Shown here in pieces: positions 1 through 11,492 of a stretch of DNA of 64,000 bases. Origin of the DNA: Odiellus spinosus (Eukaryota > Arthropoda > Arachnida > Opiliones > Phalangiidae); assembly GCA_963920705.1 (NCBI GenBank), contig OY987236.1, forward strand, positions 10,712,190-10,776,189. The letters run 5' to 3'. The notes under the pieces are model-generated. The model had not been told where the DNA came from. It did no database searches and was given only the letters and a program-made list of their open reading frames with translations. Position 1 is the first letter of the stretch; each line of letters starts with the position of its first letter. The translations under genes were made by a program, and so were the position numbers.

Positions 1-540
1 TATAATATTTAATTAATATGGTTCCATATAACGATTATATCGATCACTATTTTATTGATGTATATTATAAATGTACTAGCTTTAGTCAGTTGTGCATTCT
101 TAAAATTATCCAATTTTTTTGTTTTGAAACTTTCGTTTCTTTTAACATATTGGATGTCAATATATTTTTTCTTGTACATTAATAATTAACGTTTTCAGTA
201 TTTTACAATTTAATCGTAAACAACATTTTCTACAATATACGTTTTTCTCTATACGCTAATGGTTTATCCAACATTTGTAAAATCAGTTTTACAGATATTT
301 CCAGGAGAGATAAACATCTCTTGATAATTACATTTAAATAAATTACCTTTCGAAGTTTTAGTTAAAACAGGTTTTCGTTTTTTGTAGCCATATACCGGAT
401 CATACCCACTTAATGTCAGTTGCCTACATATCAAGAAATCACATAAAGCAAACGAAACGTGAAATGTTGATGACCTCAGAGCTCTCTCATAACAATGCGA
501 GTGTTTTCGTTAAATATAAAATTTTGACTATTTCGAAGAG
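1..540. other. 3' flank of Gr copy 1
   Basis: AT-rich, no gene seen. Positions 425-490 resemble 3440-3500 downstream of copy 2, marking duplicated 3' flanking DNA. A minus-strand AATAAA lies near position 50, rather far from the stop to be the poly-A signal. Confidence 0.5.
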
Positions 541-2459
541 CTATCCTTTTAAGGTACAATTAGAATTCCCTTGCAGTTTACGCATAACCGAAGGATTCAT
601 TTGAATATAAACGATCGCGTACGTTACACCCATACCCAGAAACGATAAAAACATTCGTTTGGTGATCAGGATCAAGCCAGCGAGCTTCAAGCCCAAATTT
701 CCCGACCTTAGGTGCGAACTTAAAAACTGATATTCCAGAACTCTTCGTGAACTCCAAGCTTCGTTTCCTAGGGTTAACAACTTGTAGGAGACTTCGTCCA
801 TAGCTTCGGGTATAGAGGCAGCCGCTAGAGTAACCAGACTAAGGCAGATCATATCCTGGAACACTTCCGGCATCATGGCGCCCGCACCGATAGAATTAAT
901 GGTGTCGATGCTCAATATATACTGAATAATTCCTTGACAACAACTGTATATAGCCACGCCGTACCACAGAGCCAGTAGATTTTTAAGTAGATCGTTGACT
1001 CTTTTCGTTAGTTTGGATACCGTGGAAAAATGCTCGCATACCAAAGTAATTTCGTCTAACCGAAAGCGATCCAACAAAAACGACAAATGTTTTATTAACG
1101 CCGATATTGCGCTGCACCAGAAAACAGCCGTGCTTAACAGGAAACATCTCAAAGCCATGACGGAGTAAATTCGAGCGATAATGACAAGAAAGGCGATCCA
1201 CAAGTCGGTCCATCGATCAATTTTTAATCGCGGTACGAATATCATGTAGCCGGCGAAACTAGTACGATCCGTTTCATCGTACCATCTCTCAGAAACCGCC
1301 GAAGCTATGGCGTAAATCCTTGTTAATCATGTTAGAAAAAACTTCCCATTGTCACATTTCCGATTTTCAAGAAAGGTAAGCCACTTATAACGTAGCTTCG
1401 AAATCGAGATATTCTTTGAGATATATCTTATGGTACTGCGATGGACCATTTCATCGCTTATTAGTGCAGTTCGTGTTTCTTTTTTGTTAGTTGTTAGAAC
1501 TGTGTTAAAGCGTTAATTTTAGGTTTCCCACTAAAATGGTCAGTATTTTAAAAGGCTTAACTATGAGGAAAATCTGAAATGTGGCCGTGAGGGCCACCGG
1601 GCTATTTCAGAATTATTTACCAATTGACAAGGCAGCCAGAAGGCAGTTGTAGGCGAAACAGAAAATGAAAAACTGCTTCAATCGGCGCCTGATTTTCTAT
1701 TATAGACCATTGGCAATGGAAAATGAGAAGGTTATTATTATAATGGCACTTCACTCTAAATGTTGCACCAATTCGTGTAACATCAGTCTTATACCAACAA
1801 AACGAGGGAAAAATTGTTTCGCTAAGCAGATTACAATATCCGCGTTCACGTGAGAGACTTTGGAGCCGCCAAGCGAAAAAACAGAAATTGGAAGTTACAA
1901 GACAGAGTCTAAGTAATATTTAGGATTCATGTTGCGCAAGAATTAGCAGAAATCAGTCAGGGATAAACTGTCTACGCGTTTCGCAGTTATTTGTCTTCTC
2001 CACGTTTCACACGAGCAAAACTACAGAGAGGATTTCCTGACTGATTTCTTGATTACTAAGTTTCTGGTATTGCTGCGATATACAGGGCCCCCCTTTCGCT
2101 ATTACGTCATTTAAAGCCAATTAATACAAATATAACTTCCGTATATTTACTTCTAGGCTTTCGGGTAAAAGTCGAACTAGATGCGAAGCGCAATCAGCAG
2201 TGATGGAACGGACCTCTTTTCGATACAGTATCAGGTAATATACGGACATGACGTTGCCAGAATGGATTACTATAGAACCGGATAAAGATAGCCAAGATTC
2301 TGGAAATACTATGACATAACCGATGTTCACCGCCACAAGGTATTGGGAAAATAATAGAGATATCCAGAAATACACTTTCGTCGCCAAGTTGTAATTGTGT
2401 AACCCCGGCATTTGAGATATATACGCCGGAGTAATGGTTCGTTTCGATGACCTACTCAT
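541..2459 (-). CDS. Gustatory-receptor-like 7TM protein, copy 1 (3 exons)
   Basis: Predicted insect Gr-type chemoreceptor, a plasma-membrane 7TM ligand-gated channel subunit by family knowledge. Exons read on the minus strand: 2459-2151 (103 codons, ending at GAA before donor GTAAAT), 1696-1621 (after TATAATAG, donor G|GTAAAT, phase 1) and 1304-541 (after GCCATAG). The joined frame is 382 residues. Hydrophobic segments lie near residues 26-47, 53-76, 110-127, 162-195, 238-259, 276-293 and 345-364. The C-terminus has T356-Y357-x5-Q363, the Gr signature, although the usual following F is M. The alternative acceptor AAG|GATTT at 1319 would put the frame into a TAG stop, so the CATAG acceptor is preferred; it gives a gap-free match to the other copies. 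The chosen start is the Met shared by all three copies; an in-frame TGA lies directly upstream. The intron 1 and intron 2 sequences are related to those of copy 2. Family assignment rests on the motif and architecture, not on a search. Confidence 0.82.
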
Positions 2460-2598
2460 TCAGCGGAGTATACTTAAGATGGGTTTTCGATTTTAGTCAC
2501 TGTTAACGCGCTTAAATTTGGAATTATTTGGTTGACTATGTAATGGCGGTTTTGCGTGCCGAGTTCGCGAATTATTTATTTTATTAGATGTTTCTAAC

Positions 2599-2623
2599 GT
2601 GACCACACCCATTAATTGTGTTT
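2599..2623 (-). promoter_or_regulatory. Conserved block upstream of Gr copy 1
   Basis: A stretch reading GTGTGGTCAC with AATTAATGG beside it on the gene's strand sits about 140 bp upstream of the shared start codon. The same block occurs 152 and 167 bp upstream of copies 2 and 3. Conservation of sequence and distance suggests promoter or 5' UTR sequence, though it may only reflect recent duplication. Flanking similarity continues to about 2720. Confidence 0.4.
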
Positions 2624-3602
2624 AAAAAGCCTGACTCCATCCACTAGTTACAACAAATGTACAATAGAAACATTTACTATATTGATTTTAAAGGGAAATG
2701 GTTTTTTATTTGCTCGAGCCCCCATTTATCGCAAAAACGATCTCCCAATTCCCATTTGCCACAATATAACTCTCATTTCTCCCAATCATGTATCCCATTT
2801 TTCACTGAAACTAAAGCAACTTATATATACGAACGAGTTTATATTTTCATCTTCATTTAAAAGCGTTTTCCATTTGACTCATCACTCACCCTCGACCCTG
2901 GGGAACTGAATGCTTTTAACCAGATTAACGGTATGTTCTGCCATTTTAGTGATGCGTCTGTACCGTGTCTGTATGTCGGTGTAGCTTAATTAGATAATTG
3001 CCAATAACACAAGTGTAATTAAAAGGTACATTTATAAACTATTCTTTAAAGGTCGTATTGAATACATGTACAATACTCTACTAACAATGAGGTTGAACAT
3101 CGGAACGAGAATGCCTCTAATCTAATACATATTTGCTTACCAATAAATTCATATATACTATAACACTATTGGCCTATTTCTATCTAAAGATTTAAAGGTC
3201 TAGTCTACGTACACAACAGTCTAGCTGCTATTTGAAAATCTAATTTACGACTTTTACGACGAAAATATGCAAATTTTGGTAATTTCTTTCAATTGGCATA
3301 CTTAATACGATATATTAATAACCTTTTTAATTATTCGTATGCCACAACACGCAAATGGAACTTAAAACACTCGGATCGGTTTTGAGTGATCTAGAAGAGT
3401 TCGATTTAACAAATGCACGATGTACAAATTACCCGGAGCAGATCACAGTAAGCAAACGGAACGTGAAATGTTGATCTGAACGATCTCAGAGCGATCTATA
3501 GAGTGCTCAGGAAATGCAATACGCTATAAGTGTAACTTTCAGAAGAATAATTTTTTTTTTTTGTTACAAATACAATCTTGACTACATCGTGGTTCTGTAC
3601 CT
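2624..3602. other. Intergenic spacer between Gr copies 1 and 2
   Basis: AT-rich. Carries the upstream homology of copy 1 to about 2720 and the 3' flank of copy 2 from about 3430. I see no RNA gene or other coding potential between these. Confidence 0.5.
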
Positions 3603-6082
3603 CTAATTTAAGGTACAATTTAAATTCCCTTGCAGTTTACGCATAACCGAAGGATTCATTTGCATATAAACGATAGCGTAGGTCACCCCCATACCCAGAA
3701 AAGATAAAAACATTCGTTTGGTGATCAGATACAAGCCCGCGATCTTAACGCCCAAATTCCCCGATTTCAGGTACGAACATAAAAAACGGTATTCCCTAAC
3801 TCTTCCAGATTTCCAAGCTTCGTTTCCGAAGGCTAGCAACTTGTAGTAAACTTCGTCCATAGCATCGGGTATAGAAGCAGCAGCTAGAGTAACCATACAA
3901 AGACAGATCATGTCCTGGAACACTTCCGGTATCATAGCGCCAACACCGATAGAATTAAGGGTGTCGATTCTTAATATATATTGAATAATTCCTTGACAAG
4001 AACTGAAAATAGCCAAGCCGTACCACATAGTCAGTAGAGTTTTAAGTAAATCGTTGACTCTTTTCGTTAGTTTCGATACAGTGTGAAAATGCTCGCAAAT
4101 CGAAGAAATTTCGGCTAAGCGATAACGATCCAACAGAAACGATAAATGTTCTATTGACGCCGTAATTATGTTGCACAGGAAAACCGCCAGGCATAACAGG
4201 AAAGATCTTATAGCCATGAGAGAGTAAATTCGGGCTATAATGACAACAAAGGCGATCCACAAGTCAGACCATCTGGGAAATTTTAATCGCGGTGTCAATG
4301 TAATGTAGCCGGCGTAACTAGGGCGTTCCGTTTGATCGTACCATCTCTCGTAAATATCCGATGCTATAGGGATAAATCCTTGTGAAATCAAACCAACTTC
4401 TCACGGTCACATTTCCGATTTCCATGAAAGTTTAACCTGCACTTAAATAGACCTTTGACTGGTAAAGCCAAAAACCTCCGACATTGAGGTTATTTTATTT
4501 AATTTTTTGAGATAGTATAGCTCGTGGTTAAATATTTTAATCCGCAAAATGTGGCGATTTGAAGAAGAATATCTAAAGATCGGTTGATTTTCTACATTAG
4601 CAATTTATTTCCACGTTTCTACTAGACTACCAAAGATGCTAAAATTTGTACCGTTTATTTTACAATGCCAAATTCGCGGTGTATTACCGTCCAAAATAAA
4701 ATAACAATAATAATTCGGATGTTTTATCGTGTTTTCCGAGTCTATTTTTATAATTTAGTATACAGAAATGTTTTCAATGTTCAATGTCAACCTCCCCAAG
4801 ATTTTTTTAAAAATATATATTGCTAAAAAGGTCTTCGGTTTTTAAGCTAAACATTTGGACTTTCCACAAAAAAAGGGCTGTATTTTAAAAGGCTTTACTA
4901 TTATGGAAATCGGAAATGTGGCAGTGTAGGCCTCCGGGCGATTGGAGAAATATTTACCGATTGCCATGCCCGCCAGAAGAAAGTTGTACGCGAAACAGCA
5001 AATGAAAAACTGCTTTAATCGTAGTTTGATTTTCTATTAAGTATTTTAAGCAATGTAAAATGACTATTATCAGAAGGTTATAATTATAATAACACCTGTC
5101 GAATTATTCAACCAAGTTATATAATTGTAACATAATCATTTATGACAACATTGGGAAATCGAACTAAAACAGATTACAATAGCAGCGTTCGCCTAAGAGA
5201 CTTCGAAACCGTTTTCGTAAGGTTGAAATATTTTGGAGCTCCAGATATCGCCAAATTTGTCAAAAATGAAATTATTAGCTGGAAAAGTTCATTTAACATT
5301 AAAAACGGTTTCAAAGTGCCTGGTGTGAAAGTAATTATTTTGAACGAATCACCGTCGAGGCGAGCTGGCGTTCAGATGAGTCGCCGGAATCGGGTTGGAG
5401 TAGGTCCGTATTTTTATTAGATAATTAGATCAGAATCGATTCAGGTCATGATCGGATTAAGATCATGCTAATATTAAAATCACTAATTAAATTGGCTTAA
5501 AATTGCACCGATCAAGCGAAATAAGAGTAATATGAAATTAGCTCTAAATCAGTGCAACGACTATCAGAGTTTTAAATTTTTTTTGACGAAGGAATACATC
5601 TCAGATTGTATCCCGAGTTGGGTGAAGCTATGTCTATCGTCATTTCACCCCAATTTATTTTAAACAGAGTGGCTCTCCTGACTGATTTCTTGGCTACAAG
5701 ACGTTTCTGGTATTAATGCGCTATAAGGGGCCCCATTGCCCAATTAATACAAATATAACGTCCGTATATTTACTTCCAGTCTTTCGGGTGAAAGTCGAAA
5801 GAGATGCGAAGAGCAATCGGCCGTGATGGAAATGGTCTCTTTTCGATACAGCATCAGGTAATATATGGACAAGATGTTGCCTATCAGACTTACTATCACA
5901 CCGGATAAAAATAGCCAAGATTCTGGATAAACTACGCAAGAACAGATGTTTACCGCTAGAAGGTATTGAGAAAATAAAAAAGATATCCAGAAATACACTT
6001 TCGTCGCCAAGTTGCAATCGTAAGACACCGGAATTTGAAATATGTACGCCAGGGTAATCTTTCGTTTCGATAAGAAAGACAT
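3603..6082 (-). CDS. Gustatory-receptor-like 7TM protein, copy 2 (3 exons)
   Basis: Second tandem Gr-type receptor, also plasma-membrane by inference. Exons on the minus strand are 6082-5774, 5033-4958 and 4363-3603, joined length 381 residues, with the same intron phases (0 and 1) and positions as copy 1. Introns are longer (740 and 594 bp). T356-Y357-x5-Q363 is retained near the C-terminus. Exon 3 can be entered at two in-frame acceptors 15 nt apart, CAAG|GATTT or CTATAG|CATCGG. The second has the better pyrimidine tract and gives gap-free alignment with copies 1 and 3; use of the first would add five residues. The start Met is the shared one; upstream in-frame sequence is closed by TAA. 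No internal stop or frameshift is visible, so it looks intact. Its 3' flank (3430-3602) resembles the 3' flank of copy 1, so the duplicated unit reaches past the stop codon. Confidence 0.82.
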
Positions 6083-6233
6083 TCCGCTGAGTATATTTAA
6101 GTTGGATTTTCGATCAAATTAGTCACTGATACGGCGACTAAATGGTGAATCGGTTCGTTGGCAATGAAACGACGCGTTTTGCGTGGACACTCGCCCACTA
6201 TTTATATTATTCGATGTTTCTTACAAAGAGAAT

Positions 6234-6256
6234 GTGACCACACCCATTAATTGTGT
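6234..6256 (-). promoter_or_regulatory. Conserved block upstream of Gr copy 2
   Basis: Same CACACCC-containing block as before copies 1 and 3, 152 bp upstream of the start codon at 6082. No other clear core-promoter element was seen. Confidence 0.4.
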
Positions 6257-6870
6257 TGACAACAAATTTGCAATAAAAATATATTGGCTTTAAAGGAATA
6301 CAATTTACTCACAACCAAACACCAAGCTTGTTTATTTCAGAAATTTTGGATAAGTGCTACGATTATATTGATTTTATAGGAAAAAGTTTTATTTTTATTT
6401 TCCTCCATTTCTCCTTAAAAGGTTCCCCAAACCCCATTTGTCCTAAAAATTCATTTTTTTCCGAGTTCAACCAATTTCTTACAAAATCAAGCATAAAGAT
6501 ATACCAAGAATTTTATTAAATTTAAAAATTAGCTCAGTTAACTTGCGCAAAAATATCGTTTATTTTTAAAAATGTAGAAACAAGGAAAGTTTTCTCGTGC
6601 CCAAGCGTTAAAAGTTTAATAATAAAAACTCGACTGCAGTTTCGGTAGCCGTCATGGCACCATTATCAAGAGTAACCCGTTTTACAATATGATTCGAGAA
6701 TTTATACAAAATTATTTAGGTCTATAAAATAATTTTATGAGTAATTTTACTATTAAGATCTAAAAAACGCTTCCAGTAGACTAAAAATTCTGCCCCTGGT
6801 CCTAAGTCTCTATTTAAAAAAATTTTTTGTTCTTTGTTTTGTTTGATTAAAAAAGATTCACTAATATTTA

Positions 6871-7024
6871 ATTCCAGGTAATTTAAACACTCTTTTTTTT
6901 TTAAAGTGGCGTTTTGCCAAAGTATTTTATGTTTCGATTTAGTAACGATTTAGTAATCGAAACATAAAATTCTTTGGCAAAACGCCACTTTAAAAAAAGA
7001 GTGTACATTTAAATTACCTGGAAT
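6871..7024. repeat. Palindromic fold-back element
   Basis: Two arms of about 68 bp, starting ATTCCAGGTAATTT and ending AAATTACCTGGAAT, are nearly perfect inverted copies around a spacer of about 17 bp containing TTAGTAACGATTTAGTA. This could form a long hairpin. It looks like a small fold-back (MITE-like) element. The TIR element at 7025-7419 inserted at its right edge. Confidence 0.8.
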
Positions 7025-7419
7025 CAGAGGTATATAATAACACCCTTCGGGGGGAAGTATGAAAGCCCCTATACTACCAATGCTAAAAATCACGAACAAC
7101 AAGAGCCCGCTGCTGACTATCTAGGCCACTAGCTCGCGCTGGACTTCTCAATGTCGCTACTCTAGTAAATGGTCTTTGTATAAACAAGCTCGATTTGTGT
7201 TTAGAACTTCCTGTCAGCCTGTCTCAGGAGTCAGGCTGTCTGTTAAAATGGAGTCGAAGGTTGACTTCAGCTCGCGAGTTCCGGAAGTGTGCGTAGGGAA
7301 AATTTAGTGAGGGAGTAAAGCGGTGTGTCGATCCGCCGTGATTTACGCCGGGCACTTGTTGTTCGTCGATTTTGCCTACCTTTCATACTTCCCCCGAAGG
7401 GGGTTATTATATACCTCTG
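7025..7419. mobile_element. Non-autonomous TIR element with 7-bp target duplication
   Basis: Starts CAGAGGTATATAATA and ends TATTATATACCTCTG; the inverted similarity continues about 80 bp inward with mismatches, including the GAACAACAAG / CTTGTTGTTC pair. Flanked by direct CTGGAAT at 7018-7024 and 7420-7426. CAG-type ends with a 7-8-bp duplication fit hAT-like or P-like elements; the superfamily is not settled. No transposase frame, so non-autonomous. It is younger than the palindrome it interrupts. Confidence 0.8.
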
Positions 7420-7435
7420 CTGGAATTAATTTTTA

Positions 7436-7520
7436 ATGGTGGATTAGGCCTATTTAAACGATAAGGAATCGATATACAAATCACTTGTTATTAGGTTGCC
7501 TTTAAAGGGAATATAAAGCT
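7436..7520. repeat. Right half of a palindromic repeat (family F)
   Basis: Contains GGATTAGGCCTATTTAAAC followed by a GATAAGGAATCGAT segment and TTTAAAGGGAA, shared with the right arm of the element at 33507-33880 and inverted at 11500-11600. A truncated copy. Confidence 0.6.
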
Positions 7521-7705
7521 TTGATCCAATGTAGATGGTGACATTCCTCCTCCAAACAAACAAATGTTCCTAATTACGTTAGGTTTGGTTATACTTAATT
7601 TAAGTATGAATGTTCAACACACATATAAGGAGCTATATAGTACTTAACATATACAATGTTCCTTGCACAACAACGATTTTGACTAGATCGTAGTATACTA
7701 TTCTC

Positions 7706-9179
7706 TTAATTTAAGGTACATGTACAATTCGAATTCCCTTGTAATTTACGCATAACCGATGGATTCATTTGCATATAAACGATGGCGTAAGTCACACCCA
7801 TTCCCAGAAACGATAAAAACATTCGTTTGGTGATCAGAAACAAGCCCGCGAGCTTCACACCCAAATTCCCCGACCTCAAGTGCGAACTTAAAAACTTGTA
7901 TTCGGGAACTCTCCCAGAAATCCAGGCTTCGTTTCCTAGAGTTAGCAACTTGTAGTAAACTTCGTCCATAGCTTCGGGTATAGAGGCAGCCGCTAGAGTA
8001 ACCAGACAAAGGCAGATCAAGTCCTGGAACACTGCCGGCACCATGGCGCCAACGTCGATAGATTCAATGGTGTCGATGCTCAATATATATTTAATAATAC
8101 CTTGAAAGGAACTGAAAATAGCCAAGCCGTACCAAAGAGCCAGCATATTTTTAAGTAAATCGTTGACTCTTTTCGTTAGTTTGGCTACCGTGAGAAAATG
8201 CTCGCATACCAAAGTAATTTCGTCTAACCGAAAACTATCCAATAATGAAGACAAATGTTCGACTAATGCCGAAATGGCAGAGCACAAGAAAATCGCCGTG
8301 CTTATCAGGAAAGATCTCAAAGCCGTGATGGAGCAAATTCGGGCGATAATGACAAGAAAAGCGATCCACAAGTCGGGCCATCGAGCAATTTTTAATCTGG
8401 GTACGAATAGGACGTAGCCGGCGTAACTAGGAAGATCCATTTCGTGGTACCATCTCTCAGAAATAGCCGAAATTATTGACAAGACCGCCAGGACGCAGTT
8501 ATACGCAAAATGGCATACTAGAAACCACTTTAATCGACGCTTGATTTTCTATAAAGTATATGCAGAGTTTCTTTGAGTTTTGGGGAGGTTAGAGCTAAAA
8601 AACCTCTGGACAAGTGTAAAATTTAACAAAGAATAAACCAGTTCCCTGCGGAAATGTTTATTCTAAGCAAGATTACCGAAACTATATAATAGGTGTACTA
8701 AAGCAACGCCTATCAATGTTCTAATATTTTGGTTTGGTTCGCCTGACGTTTCACTCGGGTGGCTTTTTCTGCCTGATTTCTTGTTCAGATTTTGGTAATA
8801 ATGAGATATACAGCGACACCTTTTTGCTATAACATTTAAGGCCAATACAATTTAATTCAAATGTATTTACTTCTAGTCTTTCAGGCGAAAGTCGAAGGAG
8901 TAGCGAAGCGCAATCAGCCGTAATGGAACGGGCCTCTTTTCGATACAGCAGTAGGTAATATACGGATACGACGTTTCCAGATTGGATTACTATACAACCA
9001 GCGAAAGATACCCAAGCCTCTGGATAAACTACGCAAAAGCAGATGGTTACCGCAACGAAGTATTGGGTGCAAAATAGAGATATCCAGAAATACACTTTCG
9101 TCACCAAATTGCAATTGTAAAACACAGGCATTTGAAAAATAAAAGCCGGTGTAATTTTTCGTTTCGATGAGATACTCAT
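7706..9179 (-). CDS. Gustatory-receptor-like 7TM protein, copy 3 (intron 2 absent)
   Basis: Third tandem Gr-type receptor. Two exons on the minus strand: 9179-8871 (103 codons, donor GAA|GTAAATAC) and 8548-7706 (after CTTTATAG), joined length 383 residues. Exon 2 of copies 1 and 2 is here fused to exon 3: codons for L-S-I are followed directly by I-S-A-I-S-E-R-W, exactly where copy 1 splices L-S-I to A-S-A-V-S-E-R-W. The intron has therefore been lost, or never gained, without loss of a codon. T356-Y357-x5-Q363 is present, and the tail has two extra residues (CT repeated). The frame stays open upstream of Met 9179 to an ATG at 9302, which would add 41 residues, but the matching stretch is out of frame or stopped in copies 1 and 2, so 9179 is preferred. 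No lesions seen. Confidence 0.82.
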
Positions 9180-9345
9180 TTCGCTGAGTATACTTAAAGT
9201 TAAATTTTCGATTTTAGTCACTGGTAACGGCACGCGCTTAAATGGGGAATTAGCTCGTTTGTAACGTAATGGTGGTTTTACGTGTCGAGTACTGATAGAC
9301 ATTCGCGTAGTATTTGTTTTATTAGATGTTTCTTACAAAGATAAT

Positions 9346-9370
9346 GTGACCACACCCAATGATTGTGTTT
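9346..9370 (-). promoter_or_regulatory. Conserved block upstream of Gr copy 3
   Basis: Third occurrence of the block, 167 bp upstream of the start codon at 9179. One difference (CAATG for CATTA) separates it from the other two. Similarity to the copy 2 upstream region continues to about 9500. Confidence 0.4.
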
Positions 9371-9769
9371 AAAAAGCAGTCCACCCATTTGTGACAACAA
9401 ATGCACGATAAAAACATTTGCTATATTGATTTAAAAGGGAAACAATTTACTGAAAATGAAACACCAGGCTTATTTATTTCAGTAAGTGCTCCAACAAGTA
9501 AGAATATTTTCAGGTTGTTCAAATGAGTTTGAGTTATTGTCAGGCGCACGCAAAGTATTTTTGTCACCTTCCAAATTTTAAAATAAGAAGACTCTATATA
9601 AGATTTAATATTTTACTACTCATTAGAGTAATCTTATACTAGTACCTCGAATACTTCAGTGATTTTCTTAAAAAATTACGAATTTGTATATTTCGCTGAT
9701 GTTTGTCAAGATTAATTATTTTATATTTCTAGGTTGGTGTGAACCATATATATTGCATATAAGTCGCGT

Positions 9770-10058
9770 TCATACTAGGCCTTGGAATTGATTTAAACCG
9801 TTTCAAAACGTTTCGTTAAAGTCGTGTAAACGGGAAGAAGTCTTTTTTTCGAATCGATTTGATTCGATTATTCGAAACTGCTTCGGAACCAGTTTCATAC
9901 CGATTCGGTTTTAACAACAGATAGATTAAGCTACTATAAATCGATTTATGAAGATAATGCGTGAACGCGTGACTTTTTAAACGATTCATGGCGATTTGAT
10001 TATCGGTTTGATTTTACCGTTTCAAATTGATTAAGAAATGCTAGTGTGACCGTAGCTA
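9770..10058. repeat. Dispersed repeat (family H), copy 1
   Basis: Begins near GCGTTCATACTAGGCCTTGG and ends near CTAGTGTGACCGTAGC, so its ends are imperfect inverted copies. The same sequence occurs at 59960-60263 and, inverted, at about 60335-60582. It is rich in CGATTTGATTCG-like short palindromes. Probably a MITE; no target duplication was recognised. Confidence 0.65.
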
Positions 10059-10424
10059 AGGATTATGAAAACAAAAAAAAAAATTGCCATTTTAACTTAG
10101 TGTTTCCCTTTAAATATGATTACAAAAACATCCAAGCTATTTAAATAAACGTAAATAAAATTGGTTTTCATCTTATTATTCGAGTACCTGTCATGCAGTA
10201 GATAAATGTTCTGTTTTTCACTTTTTGGAAGTTTGTAGAAAACAATATATCACAGGAGAAGTTGTGTTTACATAATTGTAAGTTTTCATACATGTTTGGT
10301 AAGTTCAAATGTTAGTTTATTTTCGGACCATTGAACTATAACGGACAAAGCAAAATAAATAAAAAAGTATAGAATCAGACCGGCATTCTTGTCTCTGCAC
10401 GAAAGAAACTACGCTTTGAAAGAC

Positions 10425-10600
10425 ACGTGATATAGCCAGCCAATAAAAATTAATTTCGATAAGATAATTTTTCCCCAGGAATATCTCTAGTAAAAGTCGC
10501 ATAGGCATAGCGAAGGAAAACTATATCTCTTCTCGCCCCGCCCGCAAACACGAACTACTTATTTATTTTTATAGTTCCCATATTAACAAGTCAATTCACC
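10425..10600. repeat. Dispersed repeat (family Z), copy 1
   Basis: Shares the order ...CCAATAAAAATTAATTTCGATAAG..., a CTC-rich stretch and ACACGAACTA with 42000-42180 and 54735-54960. The surrounding 10061-11490 otherwise shows no gene. Confidence 0.5.
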
Positions 10601-11492
10601 CCGGTTCGCCCATTGCCAGGGCGTAGCTATTGGCTATTTAAAAATCACAAATAATTATCTCAAACTAATTAGTTAATCGTGTTTTGTAAGTCGTTTCTCA
10701 ATTATTTTTGACAGAAATTATAGCTTGTAGATTCTCTATGCCCGAATCAACACGAACCGATTTCTCACGTTAGTTTGATAAACCAGTTATATAAATCGAA
10801 GTGCTTTTAGGTGTATGTAAGAACGAGTTATCTCGCCAATCTGGTCAAGTATTGAGAATTGCGCGCGGAACTAGTAAATTACTTAAATGAAAACTGCAAT
10901 ATATCCATGGAAAAGGATGGAAAAGGGCCCAAGTTTCATATAAAAAATTTTTTTTCAGTGAATAAACAAGTACCTTCATAGACTACAACTGACTACAAGT
11001 CAATTCCATCTCGTGTTGGCAGTACGCGCAAAGATATAGGAAAGCTGTATCACTAAACAAATCAAAGACATTAGGGGTAGGCTTGCTTTTCAATTGTAGA
11101 ATTGACTATAGCAATCTATAAGCGCGAAACAAATTTATCTTCAATTTGATTTGTCAAAATTGCCGAGTTAGATCGAAACAATTTCACATTATTGACGACC
11201 CTATCTTGACCCGAGTTCCCTGTTTTTTACCTCTAAATCTAAATTGGAAATACAATATTTGAGCCATTTGTTTTCAATTTTCAAAATCTAAAGTAACTCC
11301 GCGACACAGCGATATTAAAGTTGCCTAGAGCGACGTAAATATTCCGTGGAATGTTTATATTGAAAAATCGTGTGACCCGCTATTCTTTTATCCCTTCGGA
11401 AGTTTACAATTTTGCGAAATCTCGAACGAAAGTGAAGCTATCACCGATTTCTAAGGAAAACCAAATTTAATTTGAGTAGTATGTCCAGAAAA

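Noticed and set aside
1304..1320. Apparent frameshift making Gr copy 1 a pseudogene
   Set aside because: The shift only arises with acceptor AAG at 1319. The acceptor CATAG at 1305 restores the frame and aligns gap-free with copies 2 and 3.
5142..5420. 92-codon plus-strand frame in intron 1 of Gr copy 2
   Set aside because: Antisense to the Gr gene, absent from the homologous introns, no recognisable family.
9180..9302. 41-residue N-terminal extension of Gr copy 3
   Set aside because: The homologous stretch is out of frame in copies 1 and 2 (stops TGA and TAA upstream of the shared Met), so it is more likely 5' UTR.
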